Source: Pseudolabrys sp. Root1462
GTDB lineage: Bacteria; Pseudomonadota; Alphaproteobacteria; Rhizobiales; Xanthobacteraceae
NCBI RefSeq assembly: GCF_001426945.1
Contig: NZ_LMFS01000001.1
Coordinates: 41,412-105,411 of the forward strand
Direction of reading: 5' to 3'
DNA: 64,000 bases
The notes under the pieces are model-generated. The model was given only the letters and a program-made list of their open reading frames with translations. It had not been told where the DNA came from and ran no database searches. Below are positions 33,090 through 42,531 of this stretch, one piece after another (the stretch's first letter is position 1; every line of letters starts with the position of its first letter). The position numbers and the translations under genes are program-made.

Positions 33090-33791
33090 ATGTCGGATCG
33101 TTTTGTCGTCGCCCCTACCGTTCACGCTTTGCCAGTCACCGGCTCTTCGGACCTTTTCGCCGTCCGTCGCATTTACTGCGTCGGCCGTAACTACCTGGAT
33201 CATATTCGTGAAATGAAGGAGGCGGATGAGCGCGATCCGCCCTTCTTCTTTCAGAAGCCGACCGACGCCTTGGTCCAGAATGATGCGACCGTTGCGTATC
33301 CGATGGACACGCAGGATTTTCAGTTCGAAATCGAACTCGTCGTCGCCCTCAAGGCCGGCGGCCGCCGCATCCCGGTCGAGGCGGCGGAGGCGACGATCTT
33401 CGGTTATGCCGTTGGCCTCGACATGACGCGCCGCGATCGTCAGCGCGAGGCGCGGGACCGTTCGCTGGCCTGGGAGATGGGCAAGTCGTTCGACCAATCG
33501 GCGCCGTGCAGCGCGCTCTTTCCCGTGTCGGCGGTTGGACATCCCAAAAGTGGCTCGATCACGCTTTCGGTCAACGGCCAGGAGCGGCAGCGAGGTGATC
33601 TCTCGCAGCTGATTTGGAATGTGCCCGAAATCATTTCCAAGCTGTCGCACCAGTACGAGCTTAAAGCCGGCGATCTGATCTACACCGGCACGCCCGCCGG
33701 CGTCGGCCCCGTCGTGCCGGGCGATACGCTCGTCGGCGAGATCGACCGCGTCGGGCGGCTGACGATCACGATCGGTCCGGAGGACAAATAG
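33090..33791 (+). CDS. fumarylacetoacetate hydrolase (FAH) family protein
   Basis: A 233-residue enzyme of the FAH/HpcE/acylpyruvase group, which hydrolyses or decarboxylates 2,4-dioxo or 2-oxo acids with a divalent metal. Metal ligands are visible in FQFEIELVVAL (ExE) and GLDMTRRDRQ (D). The substrate-loop region FDQSAPCSALFP and the end LIYTGTPAGVGPV are typical. It is the first gene of the rightward operon, and the next ATG follows directly on its TAG. It would act late in the pathway on a ring-opened acid (inference). Confidence 0.88.
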   Translation: MSDRFVVAPTVHALPVTGSSDLFAVRRIYCVGRNYLDHIREMKEADERDPPFFFQKPTDALVQNDATVAYPMDTQDFQFEIELVVALKAGGRRIPVEAAEATIFGYAVGLDMTRRDRQREARDRSLAWEMGKSFDQSAPCSALFPVSAVGHPKSGSITLSVNGQERQRGDLSQLIWNVPEIISKLSHQYELKAGDLIYTGTPAGVGPVVPGDTLVGEIDRVGRLTITIGPEDK

Positions 33792-34667
33792 ATGTTGCCA
33801 AACGAGCGTCTCAAGTATTCGCCGATTTCGCAACGCAAAGCCCTGACGTTGCCCAATGGAGCGCGCTGCGTCGTCTGGGTGATCGTCAATATCGAAGAAT
33901 GGAATCCGCTGGAAACGATGCCGCGGACCGTGTTGACGCCTCCGGCCGGAGGAGCGCCGATGCCCGACATTCCGAACTGGGCTTGGCACGAATATGGCAA
34001 CCGCGTCGGCTTCTGGCGCATCGTCGACGTGCTCGACCAGCTCGGCCTGCCGGCGGCACTGGCGATCAACGGTTCGGCGATCGCCGCCTACGAGCCGATC
34101 TCGCGCGCCGCCCTAGACCGCAAATGGGAGTTCATGGGGCACGGCTTCTCGCAAAAGAATATGCAGAAGGTCGCCAATGAGCGCGAGGATATCGTCAAGA
34201 CACGCCAGGCCATCGCCGATTTCACGGGTCGGCCCCCGCGCGGCTGGCTCGGCCCCGGACTGACCGAGACCTGGGAGACGCCCGACATCCTTGTGGAGGA
34301 GGGCTACGACTACGTGTGCGACTGGGTGCTCGACGACCAGCCGGTGTGGCTCAAGACCAAGACCAAGCCGATCTTGAACGTGCCTTACACGCAGGAGTGC
34401 AACGACGTTGCCATGATGCTGATTCAGCATCATACCGCCGCTGAATATCGCAATCGCGCCGTCGACCAGTTCGAACAGATTTACGCGGACGCCGCCGGTT
34501 CGGCTCGCGTCATGGCCTTGGTCGTGCACCCGTACATCATGGGCGCTCCGCATCGCCTGCGTTATTTCCGCGAGGCGCTGGAGCACATCAAGAAACACTC
34601 GGACGTCCTGTTCTGGACCGGCGAGCAGATACACGACTGGTATGTCGGCAACAATCCCGCAGCTTGA
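33792..34667 (+). CDS. polysaccharide deacetylase family hydrolase, PuuE-like (copy 1)
   Basis: A 291-residue NodB-fold protein of the PuuE subgroup, which includes allantoinase and cyclic imide hydrolase and acts on C-N bonds of rings, not on sugars. Conserved stretches are PMPDIPNWAWHEYGNRVG, MGHGFSQKNMQ, GPGLTETWETPD, YVCDWVLDDQPVWL and VHPYIMGAPHRL. No signal peptide, so cytoplasmic. It is closely related to copy 2 at 52077 across the whole length and less so to copy 3 at 53083. It begins on the base after the FAH stop. Confidence 0.85.
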   Translation: MLPNERLKYSPISQRKALTLPNGARCVVWVIVNIEEWNPLETMPRTVLTPPAGGAPMPDIPNWAWHEYGNRVGFWRIVDVLDQLGLPAALAINGSAIAAYEPISRAALDRKWEFMGHGFSQKNMQKVANEREDIVKTRQAIADFTGRPPRGWLGPGLTETWETPDILVEEGYDYVCDWVLDDQPVWLKTKTKPILNVPYTQECNDVAMMLIQHHTAAEYRNRAVDQFEQIYADAAGSARVMALVVHPYIMGAPHRLRYFREALEHIKKHSDVLFWTGEQIHDWYVGNNPAA

Positions 34668-34696
34668 TCGGCGCCTTAAACAGGAAGAGTCACCTC

Positions 34697-35926
34697 ATGC
34701 AAAAGTCGATTGAAACCGTCAAACCCGCCACAGCCTATGTGCTCGTCGGCGCGGGAGTGTTGATCCTGTCCTATTGCGTAAATGCGATGGATCGCACGCT
34801 GTTTCCTCTGCTGCTAACCGATGTGCGTCGCGAATACGGCCTCGGCCTGCCCGAGGCTGGCCTGCTGTCGACCATCTTCACCCTCGGCATGGCCGTCGCG
34901 GGTTTGCCCACCGGTTATCTGCTGTCGCGCTATTCGCGCAAGGCCGTGATCCAGATCGGCATGCTGATCTATTCTGCCGGCACGATCATCACCATCATGT
35001 CGTACGGCTTTTCCGACATGCTGGTGTACCGCGCTCTCACCGGCGTCGGTGAGGCCATGCAGCTGACCGCACTGCTCGCCGTGTTCTCGAGCTACTTTGT
35101 GCGGCATCGCGCGGTTGCGGTCGGTGCGCTCAACTATGCTTATGCATTCGGCGCCATCATCGCGCCGATGCTCGGCACGAAGCTGCTGGTCAGCTACGGC
35201 AGCTGGCACGCGCCCATGATCGCGTTTGGGGTGCTTGGCTTCGCTTTGATGATCCTGGTGGCCGTGCTCGTCCGGTCCTGGCTCAGCGAAGCAACCGGCG
35301 AAGCCCAGGCCCATGCCGCCCTCGGCGGCGCCGCCACGCTGCAGAACCGAAATACCTACGTGCTGACGGCCCTGAGCGTCGTATTCGGCCTGGGCCTGTA
35401 TGGCTATCTCGGCATGTATCCGACCTTCCTGCGTGAGCAACTGCACTTTGCGCCGTCAGACATTGGCCGTGTGATGAGCAGCTACGGGCTCGGTGTGCTC
35501 GTGTCCGCGCTGGCGGGCTGGCTCGGCGACCGATTCTCGCCTCGCGTTGTACTCAGCGTGAGCTTCTTGGCCGCTGCGGTTATTTCCGCCGCCTTGTTCA
35601 ACGGGCCTGCCGCAGTTGGCACGCAAGCGGCCTTGTCGTTCTGTCTCGGCATGGCCTTCAGCGGTACAATTTTCGTCAATCTCGCCGCCTATCACGTCAA
35701 GGCGGTGCGCGGCGAACTTGCGGGTCGTGCCTCCGGCGTATTCGTGACCTCGGTCTATGCGTCGGCGACGGTCGCCGGCTATCTCATTGGCTGGCTCGTC
35801 AAGCTGTTCGGCTGGAGCACTGCCGGTGACGTCCAGCTTGCCGCGTTGTGCTTGCTGGCCGCCGTCCTGTCACTGTTAGTCCGTCCCGACTTGATGACTC
35901 GCCGTTTCGTCGAGCAGGCTTCGTGA
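34697..35926 (+). CDS. MFS transporter (metabolite uptake)
   Basis: A 409-residue transporter with twelve predicted helices; the charged loop between helices 2 and 3 reads GYLLSRYSRKAVI, and helix 1 carries NAMDRTLFPLL as in organic-acid and ureide-type carriers. The ATG at 34697 is chosen for the GGAAGAG site eight bases before it; an upstream in-frame start at 34664 would overlap the PuuE-like gene. Its stop overlaps the start of the binding-protein gene (GTGA). Probably imports the island's substrate or an intermediate. Confidence 0.85.
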   Translation: MQKSIETVKPATAYVLVGAGVLILSYCVNAMDRTLFPLLLTDVRREYGLGLPEAGLLSTIFTLGMAVAGLPTGYLLSRYSRKAVIQIGMLIYSAGTIITIMSYGFSDMLVYRALTGVGEAMQLTALLAVFSSYFVRHRAVAVGALNYAYAFGAIIAPMLGTKLLVSYGSWHAPMIAFGVLGFALMILVAVLVRSWLSEATGEAQAHAALGGAATLQNRNTYVLTALSVVFGLGLYGYLGMYPTFLREQLHFAPSDIGRVMSSYGLGVLVSALAGWLGDRFSPRVVLSVSFLAAAVISAALFNGPAAVGTQAALSFCLGMAFSGTIFVNLAAYHVKAVRGELAGRASGVFVTSVYASATVAGYLIGWLVKLFGWSTAGDVQLAALCLLAAVLSLLVRPDLMTRRFVEQAS

Positions 35927-36864
35927 CCGCAATGTCGGAGCTGCCGCAACTCACAGTCAACGTCTTCCCGGGAGGCTTCAACTGGGGGCTCTATGTCGGC
36001 ATCGACCAGGGCTTCTTCACCGGGCAGGGGATCGGTATCTCCGTGCTGCCGACACCGAATTCGGTCACGCAAATGACCGAACTGTCGGAAGGGAAGTTCG
36101 ATATCGCGATGACGGCGGTCGACAACATCGTCGCCTATCGGGAAGGACAGGGCGAGGCCCCGATTGGGGTCCAGCCCGAATTCTTCGCGTTCATGGGCAG
36201 CGACAGCGGATTTCTCCGCCTGGTCGCAGCCGCGGTCATCGGATCGATCGGAGATTTGCGTGGCAAGCTGCTGTCCGTGGATGCGATGACAACGGGTTAC
36301 GTCTTCGTTCTTTACGACATCCTGCGGCGCAACGGGATGAATCGGGACGATTATCAGCTTCGGCGCGTCGGCGGCATGATCCAGCGCCTCAACAGCATGC
36401 TGGACGGCAACGAAGTAGCGACGCTGCTGTCCGCGCCCTACAACCTCGTCGCCACGTCGCGTGGGCTGACACAACTCGTCTCCGCGGTCTCCGTCATCGG
36501 GCCTTATCAGGGCAATGTCGCCGCTGCGCGGCGCTCCTGGGCCGAGGCTAATCGCGACAAGGTCGTTGCGTTCATCCGGGCTTATCGACAGGCGATCGCG
36601 TGGCTCTACGCACCGGGCAATCGCGGGAACGCGATCGCGACACTGGTGCGGCACGTACCGGGAATGACGCAGGATCTTGCGGAGCTGAGCTATTCGGAAC
36701 TGCTGGCCCCGGAAGACGGCTTCTTCCGTGAATGCAGGATCGATCTTGCCGGGCTTCGCTGCGTGCTCGAATTGCGCAGCCGATATGCGCTGCCGCGCAA
36801 GGATCTGACCGATCCAATGGCCTATTGCGATCTCAGCTATTTCGAACAGGCGACGGTCGGCTGA
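35923..36864 (+). CDS. NMT1/SsuA-like substrate-binding protein without signal peptide
   Basis: About 313 residues of a periplasmic-binding-protein type II fold (NMT1/THI5 group): GGFNWGLYVGIDQGFF, then EGKFDIAMTAVDNIVAYREG and the hinge region LLSVDAMTTGYVFVLYDIL. Normally such proteins are exported partners of ABC importers. Here no signal peptide precedes the fold, and the coupled neighbour is an MFS carrier (GTG at 35923 overlaps its stop; an ATG at 35932 is the alternative). It may be a cytoplasmic sensor or enzyme, as THI5 itself is; not determined. Confidence 0.7.
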   Translation: MTAMSELPQLTVNVFPGGFNWGLYVGIDQGFFTGQGIGISVLPTPNSVTQMTELSEGKFDIAMTAVDNIVAYREGQGEAPIGVQPEFFAFMGSDSGFLRLVAAAVIGSIGDLRGKLLSVDAMTTGYVFVLYDILRRNGMNRDDYQLRRVGGMIQRLNSMLDGNEVATLLSAPYNLVATSRGLTQLVSAVSVIGPYQGNVAAARRSWAEANRDKVVAFIRAYRQAIAWLYAPGNRGNAIATLVRHVPGMTQDLAELSYSELLAPEDGFFRECRIDLAGLRCVLELRSRYALPRKDLTDPMAYCDLSYFEQATVG

Positions 36865-36898
36865 CCGATCGCGCCCGCATCAAAAGAGGTTGTGCGAA

Positions 36899-38089
36899 AT
36901 GATCAACGTACCGCCGTTGCCCGAGCAACTCGAGCGCTTGTCCCGCACCGAATATCCGCGATTTTCAGACGCGGAGATGCGGCGCCGGCGCGTGCTTGTC
37001 GAAGCCTTGCTCAGCGACAGCAACTGCGATCACTTGATCTTCTGCGGGGCGCAACGCTCCGGCTCGGTCGTACAATGGCTGACTCACTGGCCGGTGACCG
37101 CCGAGGCGGTAGGCGTTTTTACGCCTGGCGAGCGCACCGCGATGTTTGTGCAGTACGTCAACCACGCGGAGTTGGCGGGCATTATCGCGAAGGACAGCGA
37201 TGTCAGCTGGGGCGATCCGACTTCGGTTGCAGCTGTTGTCGCGGAGCTGAAGAAGCGCAGGGCGAAGCCGGGGCGTATCGCATTCATGGGCCCGCTTGGG
37301 GTGCGCCAGTATGAAGCGCTGGCGAATGAGTTCGGGCGCGTTCATGACCTCAACGCCGACTATGTGCGGCTTCGGCAAGTCAAGTCTGACGAAGAACTCG
37401 ACTGGTTTCGTATCGGCGCCTATTTCGCAGATCTTGGCATGGCCGCGCTGCGGAATCACCTGCAACCCGGGATCAGCGAAATCGAGCTTGGCGCCATAAT
37501 CGAGCAAGCCTATGTGCCGCTTGGTGGCGGTCACGCAATTCATTTCGTCGGCACCACTCCAATGGACCAACCTACGGTGCCGGTGCCGCGGCAATATGCG
37601 TCACGCCGGCGCATCGAGGTCGGCGACGCGGTGAGCGCCGAGATCAGCGCCGCATTCTGGGATCACTCCGGTCAGGTCCTGCGCAGCTTCACTGTGGGGC
37701 GGGAGCCGAATTCGCTGTACCGCGACTTGCATCAAGCGGCGGACGCCGCCTTCGACGCGGTCTGCCGGGTGCTGCGACCCGGCGCTCGACCCATCGAGGT
37801 CATTGAGGCCGCCGGGGTCATAGAAGCTGCCGGGTTCACGATCATTGACGATCTGCTGCACGGTTATGGCGGCGGTTACCTCGCCCCAATTCTCGGCAGC
37901 AAGAGCCGCCCTGCAGGTCCGGTCCCGACTGAACCCTTCCGCCTCGGCCAGACGGTTGTGGTGCAGCCGAACGTTGTCACACGTGACCGCAAGGCGGGCG
38001 TGCAGATGGGTGAGTTCATGGTGATCACCGACAGAGGACCAGAACGCCTGCATCGCTATCCGCGCGGATTTGAAGTGATTACGGTTTGA
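36899..38089 (+). CDS. M24-family (creatinase/Xaa-Pro peptidase fold) hydrolase lacking normal metal ligands
   Basis: A 396-residue two-domain protein: a creatinase-type N-terminal domain and a C-terminal pita-bread fold. The places where metallo-M24 enzymes have Asp, Asp and Glu read AEISAAFWDHSGQ, VLRSFTVG and VVVQPNVV, so the aspartates and one glutamate are replaced, while the histidine in LLHGYGGGY remains. This is the pattern of non-metal members such as creatinase, which hydrolyse C-N bonds of small amidino or ureido compounds. The ATG at 36899 has AGAGG nine bases before it. Confidence 0.8.
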   Translation: MINVPPLPEQLERLSRTEYPRFSDAEMRRRRVLVEALLSDSNCDHLIFCGAQRSGSVVQWLTHWPVTAEAVGVFTPGERTAMFVQYVNHAELAGIIAKDSDVSWGDPTSVAAVVAELKKRRAKPGRIAFMGPLGVRQYEALANEFGRVHDLNADYVRLRQVKSDEELDWFRIGAYFADLGMAALRNHLQPGISEIELGAIIEQAYVPLGGGHAIHFVGTTPMDQPTVPVPRQYASRRRIEVGDAVSAEISAAFWDHSGQVLRSFTVGREPNSLYRDLHQAADAAFDAVCRVLRPGARPIEVIEAAGVIEAAGFTIIDDLLHGYGGGYLAPILGSKSRPAGPVPTEPFRLGQTVVVQPNVVTRDRKAGVQMGEFMVITDRGPERLHRYPRGFEVITV

Positions 38090-38464
38090 GTCCGGCAGCA
38101 AGAACCGCACTCATCGAGATATAATTTACGGTGCGGCGGCGAGCGGCAGCGGTTAGTCGTTTAAGCCGACGCCGAGATATTTCGCTCACGTAGCGCAAGG
38201 CGCTGCTGAGGGCGACGCGGAAGCGCGGCCTTCCGCTCGATCGCCGGCAGCATCAATATAAACCCTTACCTCTATTGTGGACGCCTTGTTTGCGGCGACG
38301 CCGATTCCATCGGCGTGCTGTCCGGCCGCTATCCCATGCCCACTCGATGGCTCAAAGCGGAGGAAAGCGCTGACCAAAATATAGACCGCGGCTGCATATT
38401 AAAGTGACTTGCATAGGATGCATGAACATTTACAATTCATCCATCGACGGTAGGAGAGACCTGC
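38090..38464. other. gap between the two blocks of the rightward operon
   Basis: About 375 bases with no convincing gene; a 63-codon minus-strand ORF has neither motif nor ribosome site. Probably holds a separate promoter for the Rid/ABC block. No TGTATACA-type site is seen here. Confidence 0.45.
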
Positions 38465-38935
38465 ATGAAGGATCTCGCTTCAGGGGCGGCAGCACCGCTC
38501 TCGCGTTACGCGCCCTTCCGCCGCGCCGGAGATATCGTTTATTTCTCCGGCATTATCGCCGCCGACCCGGCGAGCATGCGCATCATCAAGGGTTACGCCG
38601 ATCTTCCGCCGGAGGCGCGCAAGATCGCCGGCGAGATCGGCGAGATGTCGTCTGATCTCAAGGACGGCCCGATCGCCGCGCAGTCGTGGTGGGTTTTGAA
38701 CAGCTTGCGTCTCACGGTCGAGTCGGCCGGAGGCACGCTGAACGATGTGGTCAAGCTCACGCAGTTCTTCCGGAATTTGCGAGACTTCCCGATCTACAAC
38801 CGCATCCGCGCCACGTTCTTCGAGATGCCGCCGGCGAGCACGGTGGTGCAGGTCTCTGAGCTGCTGCCGACCTCGGAAACGCTGATCGAAGTCGAGGCCG
38901 TTGCTTACATTCCACTCAAGGAGCGCCAGCCGTGA
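38465..38935 (+). CDS. Rid-family protein (copy 1), without the deaminase arginine
   Basis: A 156-residue YjgF/YER057c/UK114-fold protein, recognised by YFSGIIAADP, a central GTLNDVVKLTQFFRNLRDF and EVEAVAYIP. In RidA the arginine in the PAR-S/T segment binds the imine carboxylate. Here the segment reads PPASTVVQVS, so that arginine is absent and classical enamine deamination is unlikely. Related Rid subfamilies sit in catabolic operons, e.g. RutC. Good AGGAG site before the ATG; its stop overlaps the ABC ATPase start. Confidence 0.85.
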   Translation: MKDLASGAAAPLSRYAPFRRAGDIVYFSGIIAADPASMRIIKGYADLPPEARKIAGEIGEMSSDLKDGPIAAQSWWVLNSLRLTVESAGGTLNDVVKLTQFFRNLRDFPIYNRIRATFFEMPPASTVVQVSELLPTSETLIEVEAVAYIPLKERQP

Positions 38936-40509
38936 CCTCGATCCGTCCGGCACCCGAGGCCACCGCGTCCGCGCAAGACGGCATTCCGCTCGTGGCGCTG
39001 CGCGATCTGGCGAAGGGCTATCCCGGCGTGCGGGCGCTGCGCGGCGTGTCGCTCGACCTGCGGCCGGGCGAAGTTCACGCCCTGGTCGGCGAAAACGGCG
39101 CCGGAAAATCGACGCTGATCCGCATCCTGTCGGGGGACGTCAAGCCGGACGGTGGCTCGATCGAGATCACGGGGACGACCACCGTGTTCGACAGCCCGCG
39201 CGATGCGCGGGCACGGGGCATCGTGACGATTTTCCAGGAACTGATGATCGCGCCCGATCTCAGCGTCGCGGAAAACATCTTTCTCGGCAACGAGCCAGGG
39301 CCCGGGCTTTTATATTCCCGCGGCAAGGCCGAGCGGATGGCTGCCGAGGTGCTCGCCGAACTCGGCGTCGGCTCCCGCATCGATCCGTCGGAACGCGCCG
39401 GCAACCTGTCGACCGCCCGGCGTCAGCTTATCGAGATCGCGCGCGCCCTGGTGCTGCGCGCGCCGGTCATCGTGATGGATGAGCCGACGGCGGCCCTGTC
39501 GGAGCACGAGGCGTCGGCACTGCGCGGCCTGATCATGCGAATGCGCGCCGAGGGCACCAGCTTCCTTTACGTCTCGCACCGGCTCGACGAGGTGATGGAG
39601 ATCGCGGACCGGGTCACCGTGCTGCGCGGCGGCGAGCACGTCGCAACGATGAATGCGTCGGCGATCAAGGATACGGCCGAGCTGATCGGTCTGATGGTGG
39701 GCCGGCCGATGGCCGAGCTCTTCCCGCCGCGCAACGAAACGATCGGCGACGTCGTCTTGAGCGTATCGGGCCTGACCCGGCACGGCGCGTTCCACGACGT
39801 CGGCTTCCAGGTGCGCGCGGGTGAAGTCGTCGGCTTCGCCGGACTGGTCGGCGCCGGCCGCACCGAGGTCATGCGCGCCATCTTCGGCGCCGACGCGCTC
39901 GACGCCGGCGAGATCCGCAAGGACGGAGCGCCGATCGTCATCAGGAGCCCGCGCGACGCCATCGCCCGCGGCATCGCCTATCTCCCCGAGGACCGCAAGG
40001 ACCAGGGCCTCGTGCTGACTATGTCAGGCACCGAGAATGTGATGATGGCCTCGCTCGATCAGGCCTGCGTCGCTGGCTTCGTGTCTGGGCCCGCGATGCG
40101 CAAGGCGGCACGACGGACCGCCGACAGCCTCCAGTTCAAAGGGCAGCTCGATGCGCCGGCGGGAACGGCGTCCGGCGGCAATCAGCAGAAGCTCGTCATC
40201 GGCAAGTCCATTCTGACGGGCGCCAAAGTTCTTATCTTCGACGAGCCGACGCGCGGCATCGATGTCGGCGCCAAGGCGGAAATCTATCGCCTGATCCATG
40301 AACTGGCAGCCAATGGTGCCGCGGTGATCATGGTGTCCTCCGAACTGCCGGAGCTGATGGGCACCTGCCATCGCATCTATGCAATGTCGGGCGGCCGCAT
40401 TCGCGACGAACTGTCGCTCGCCGAGTTCGATGAGAAACGCATTCTGGCTGGAGCCTTCGCCGCTCATATGGCGCCGCAGGCCAGCTTGCGCGGGGTGGGA
40501 GCATCATGA
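38932..40509 (+). CDS. ribose/sugar-type ABC transporter ATPase (two nucleotide-binding domains)
   Basis: A 525-residue RbsA/MglA-type fused ATPase. First domain: Walker A GENGAGKST, signature STARRQLIEIARAL, Walker B VIVMDEPTAALS. Second domain: the degenerate Walker A GLVGAGRTE usual for this group, signature SGGNQQKLVIGKSI and LIFDEPTRGIDVG. GTG start overlapping the Rid stop, with AAGGAG nine bases upstream. Works with the permease and binding protein that follow. The family carries sugars, autoinducers and, in catabolic islands, nucleosides or purine-like compounds. Confidence 0.92.
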   Translation: MTSIRPAPEATASAQDGIPLVALRDLAKGYPGVRALRGVSLDLRPGEVHALVGENGAGKSTLIRILSGDVKPDGGSIEITGTTTVFDSPRDARARGIVTIFQELMIAPDLSVAENIFLGNEPGPGLLYSRGKAERMAAEVLAELGVGSRIDPSERAGNLSTARRQLIEIARALVLRAPVIVMDEPTAALSEHEASALRGLIMRMRAEGTSFLYVSHRLDEVMEIADRVTVLRGGEHVATMNASAIKDTAELIGLMVGRPMAELFPPRNETIGDVVLSVSGLTRHGAFHDVGFQVRAGEVVGFAGLVGAGRTEVMRAIFGADALDAGEIRKDGAPIVIRSPRDAIARGIAYLPEDRKDQGLVLTMSGTENVMMASLDQACVAGFVSGPAMRKAARRTADSLQFKGQLDAPAGTASGGNQQKLVIGKSILTGAKVLIFDEPTRGIDVGAKAEIYRLIHELAANGAAVIMVSSELPELMGTCHRIYAMSGGRIRDELSLAEFDEKRILAGAFAAHMAPQASLRGVGAS

Positions 40510-41507
40510 CGATGATTGTCTCGGAGAGGGGCCCGGCCCGCAACGACAGCCGCATTAAGCCGCTCGCCTTCCTTCAGCGCTACGGCCGGGAGATCGGTTT
40601 GCCGATCATCGTCGCGCTCATGGTGCTGGTCTTCTCCCTCAATTCCGCGGTGTTCATGTCGCTGCCGAACTTCCGCAACATCGGCGTGTCGGCCGCGGCC
40701 CTTGCTGCGGTCTCTTTCGGCCAGACCTTCGCCATCCTCACCGCGGGGCTGGATCTGTCCGTCGGCGCTATCGTCGCGCTGGTCAGCATCGTCGGCGCCC
40801 TGGTCATGCGCGACCACGGCGTGGCAGCCGGCGTGGCGGCGGCGCTTGCCACCGGAGCGGCCGTCGGCCTGGTAAACGGCCTGGTCATCACGCGATTCAA
40901 GGTCTTTCCGTTCATCGCCACGCTGGCGATGATGTCGATCGTCTCGGGGCTGGCGCTCGGCCTGAGCGGGGGTGTCGCGGTCACCGGCGTGCCGGGAGCG
41001 TTCTCGAACCTGGCCTATGCCCGCACCTTCGGCGTGCCGGTGCCGGTCGTCATCTCCGTCGGCGTGCTCGCGGCCTGTATCGTCATCCTGCGCTTCACCA
41101 AGCTTGGCCGCCGCATTTACGCCGCCGGCGGCAATGAAGAAGCGGCGCGTCTGTCGGGCATATCGGTCGGCAGCGTGAAGATCGCCGCCTATGTGCTCAG
41201 TGGCCTTTGTGCCTCGGTCGGTTCGCTCATTCTCACCGCACGCGTTGCCTCGGGACAACCGTCGCTCGGCGCGACGCTGCCGCTGGAGTCCGTCGCGGCA
41301 GTCGTGCTCGGCGGCGTCTCCTTGTTCGGCGGACGCGGCTCGGTGGTCGGCGTCGCCTTCGGCGTGCTGTTCATCAGCATCCTCTCGAACGGCCTCAACC
41401 TTCTCAACGTTCCTTCCTACACGCAGATGATGGTCATCGGCGGGGCGCTGATCCTCGCGGTCTCGCTCGACCAGATCTTCATCGGCGCCAAAGCCGGCAG
41501 AAAGTGA
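40506..41507 (+). CDS. ribose-type ABC transporter permease
   Basis: A 333-residue RbsC-like permease with eight to ten helices and the family motifs GQTFAILTAGLDLSVGAIVAL and GGVSLFGGRGSVVGVAFGVL. The ATG overlaps the ATPase stop (ATGA). It is followed after 32 bases by the binding protein. A single permease gene implies a homodimer. Confidence 0.92.
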   Translation: MTMIVSERGPARNDSRIKPLAFLQRYGREIGLPIIVALMVLVFSLNSAVFMSLPNFRNIGVSAAALAAVSFGQTFAILTAGLDLSVGAIVALVSIVGALVMRDHGVAAGVAAALATGAAVGLVNGLVITRFKVFPFIATLAMMSIVSGLALGLSGGVAVTGVPGAFSNLAYARTFGVPVPVVISVGVLAACIVILRFTKLGRRIYAAGGNEEAARLSGISVGSVKIAAYVLSGLCASVGSLILTARVASGQPSLGATLPLESVAAVVLGGVSLFGGRGSVVGVAFGVLFISILSNGLNLLNVPSYTQMMVIGGALILAVSLDQIFIGAKAGRK

Positions 41508-41539
41508 GCTTGGTAATCCAACATGACAGGAGAGATCAG

Positions 41540-42514
41540 ATGAAGTCTCGCGTCGTTCACAAGACCTGGCTGGCAGCGCTCGCAGCCGCCGGTTTCGCGC
41601 TCATGGCCGCGCACCCCGCTCAGGCCGCCGACAAGATCGGCGTGACCATGCCCAATATCAAGGGCCCCTGGTTTACGCCGGTGCTCTATGGCATCTCGGA
41701 CGAGGCGAAGAAGCTCGGCTATGAGGTCACGATCCAGGATGCCGGCGGCTACGCCAACGTCGACAAGCAGGTGAGCCAGTTCTCCAATCTGATCGTGCAG
41801 AAGGTCTCGGCCATCCTGATCGATCCGGCGAATCCATCCTCGTTCAACGGTGTCGTGCGCGAGGCGAAGGCCGAAAAGATTCCGGTGATCGGGGCGGGCA
41901 GCCCGATCGCCGCCAGCGACGTCGAGGCCGATGCCGCTGCATCGTCGAGCCACTGCAACATCGGCCACGAGTTGGCCAAGGGCGCCAAGACGTTGCTGCC
42001 GAACGGGGGCACCATTGCCGTGCTCGCCGGTCCGCCGGGCGCCTTCTGGGCCTCGGATCGTCTGCGTTGCTTCAAGCAGGATCTCGCCGGCGGCAACATC
42101 AAGATCATCGCCGAACAGACCAGCGAGCAGGACCCGGCCGTTGCGCTGTCACTCGCCAACGATTTCCTCCAACGGTTTCCTGATGTGAACGTGCTCTACG
42201 GCGCCGACGACACTTACGGCGTCGGCGCGGCGCGCGCGGCGCAAGGCGCCCAGAAGTGCGGCAAGGTGAAAATCCTGTTCGCCGTGCTCGGCGAAGCGGC
42301 CGAGGAGATGATGCGGGCAGGTTGCGCCGACTACGTGGTGGCGCAGCAGCCCGTCGTCATCGGCCGCACCGCGGTCCAGCTCATGGATGCGGTGGTGAAG
42401 GGCAAGCCGCTGCCGTCGAAGAGTGTCGAAGTGCCGCTCATCCCGGTCACCATGGCGAACCTGGACAGCATCAACAAGACCGGCATGCAGGCCCCGAAGG
42501 GCTGGACGCCGTAA
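41540..42514 (+). CDS. ribose-type ABC transporter substrate-binding protein
   Basis: A 324-residue exported protein of the RbsB/periplasmic binding protein type I family: a signal peptide to AQAA (about residue 30), then KIGVTMPNIKGPWFTPVL, IDPANPSSFNGVVREAK and a C-terminal ADDTYGVGAARAAQ part. Three cysteines in the mature part are unusual. An AGGAGAG site precedes the ATG at 41540; a longer open frame upstream overlaps the permease gene and is not used. A strong hairpin follows. Confidence 0.92.
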   Translation: MKSRVVHKTWLAALAAAGFALMAAHPAQAADKIGVTMPNIKGPWFTPVLYGISDEAKKLGYEVTIQDAGGYANVDKQVSQFSNLIVQKVSAILIDPANPSSFNGVVREAKAEKIPVIGAGSPIAASDVEADAAASSSHCNIGHELAKGAKTLLPNGGTIAVLAGPPGAFWASDRLRCFKQDLAGGNIKIIAEQTSEQDPAVALSLANDFLQRFPDVNVLYGADDTYGVGAARAAQGAQKCGKVKILFAVLGEAAEEMMRAGCADYVVAQQPVVIGRTAVQLMDAVVKGKPLPSKSVEVPLIPVTMANLDSINKTGMQAPKGWTP

Positions 42515-42531
42515 CTGACGCCGACCTGTCG

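Noticed and set aside
38186-38377. 63-codon minus-strand ORF in the operon gap
   Set aside because: No ribosome site, no motif, Ala/Ser-rich shadow-like composition.
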